Source: Steroidobacteraceae bacterium
GTDB taxonomy: Bacteria; Pseudomonadota; Gammaproteobacteria; Steroidobacterales; Steroidobacteraceae
Assembly (NCBI GenBank): GCA_019187185.1
Contig: JABAQU010000016.1
Location: 1-64,000 of the forward strand
DNA: 64,000 nucleotides
Reading direction: 5' to 3'
The notes below the pieces were generated by a model. It was not told where the DNA came from, did not search any database, and saw only the letters and a list, made by a program, of their open reading frames with translations. This document shows, in pieces, positions 63,954-64,000 of this stretch. Numbering within the stretch: the first letter of the stretch is position 1; each line of letters opens with the position of its first letter. The position numbers were made by a program, and so were the translations under genes.

Positions 63954-64000
63954 TGGTGCCGGGTTTTCGGTTATTCGGTTATTGCCCCGGCGCAATAACC
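63954..64000. repeat. Long palindromic repeat, copy 2 (cut by window end)
   Basis: The left arm from TGGTGCCGGGTTTTCGG through ATTGC (63954-63985) matches copy 1 base for base. The loop is 6 bases (63986-63991) instead of 9, and the right arm is seen only to 64000. It lies directly after the arsC stop, as copy 1 lies after recQ. Confidence 0.88.

Overview
The window comes from a high-G+C gammaproteobacterial chromosome. Evidence is the replication-origin gene order (yidC-yidD-rnpA-rpmH divergent from dnaA-dnaN-recF-gyrB), the secB/grxC/gpsA cluster, glyQS, ntrBC next to glnA, envC and mnmE. A lineage near Steroidobacterales, Nevskiales or Xanthomonadales is a guess from gene content only. No rRNA, tRNA or CRISPR array was seen.

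Layout. 1-2.9 kb: the end of an IS5-family element inserted at the CTAG that holds the stop codon of a c-di-GMP protein gene, then a decayed Rhs core. 2.9-6.3 kb: envC, and the divergent yibN-grxC-secB-gpsA run. 6.3-13.2 kb: enoyl-CoA hydratase and LLM oxidoreductase, a DAACS symporter, trmL, pyrD, an orphan polyamine-binding lipoprotein and an MscS channel. 13.2-18 kb: the nitrogen module ntrC-ntrB-DUF4124-glnA, with a well-spaced sigma-54 promoter for glnA. 18-18.8 kb: a vapBC toxin-antitoxin pair with a palindromic operator. 18.9-31.1 kb: desaturase, fadH-like reductase, glyQS, aspartic protease, GST, threonine synthase-like enzyme, acyltransferase, nitroreductase-like protein and an M23/DUF6544 fusion. 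31.1-39.9 kb: the origin region. 39.9-46.5 kb: accessory cargo between yidC and mnmE (2OG oxygenase, ABC exporter, DAACS symporter, IorAB-type molybdenum hydroxylase). 46.6-47.9 kb: mnmE. 48-59.8 kb: a codirectional defence island. 60.1-64 kb: recQ, a lipoprotein serine hydrolase, an ArsC-like reductase and two copies of a long palindromic repeat.

The most notable region is the defence island. Read in its transcription direction (minus strand) it runs fic - hsdM - hsdS - kwaA - kwaB - (Fic remnant and three 23-bp repeats) - DUF4143 ATPase - hsdR - YgjP-type metalloprotease. The pair between hsdS and the ATPase is a small four-helix membrane protein followed by a DUF4868-like protein. It matches the Kiwa anti-phage system, and it is joined to the type I restriction-modification operon by start/stop overlaps of 7 and 11 bases. 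Restriction, Kiwa and Fic functions may therefore be expressed as one unit. The kwa genes and hsdS are visibly less G+C-rich than the flanking housekeeping genes.

Other points: several short divergent or tightly packed intergenic gaps carry a TATAAT-like box only 6-12 bases before the ATG, suggesting very short or absent leaders. Two housekeeping genes use non-ATG starts (dnaA TTG; rnpA probably CTG overlapping the rpmH stop).
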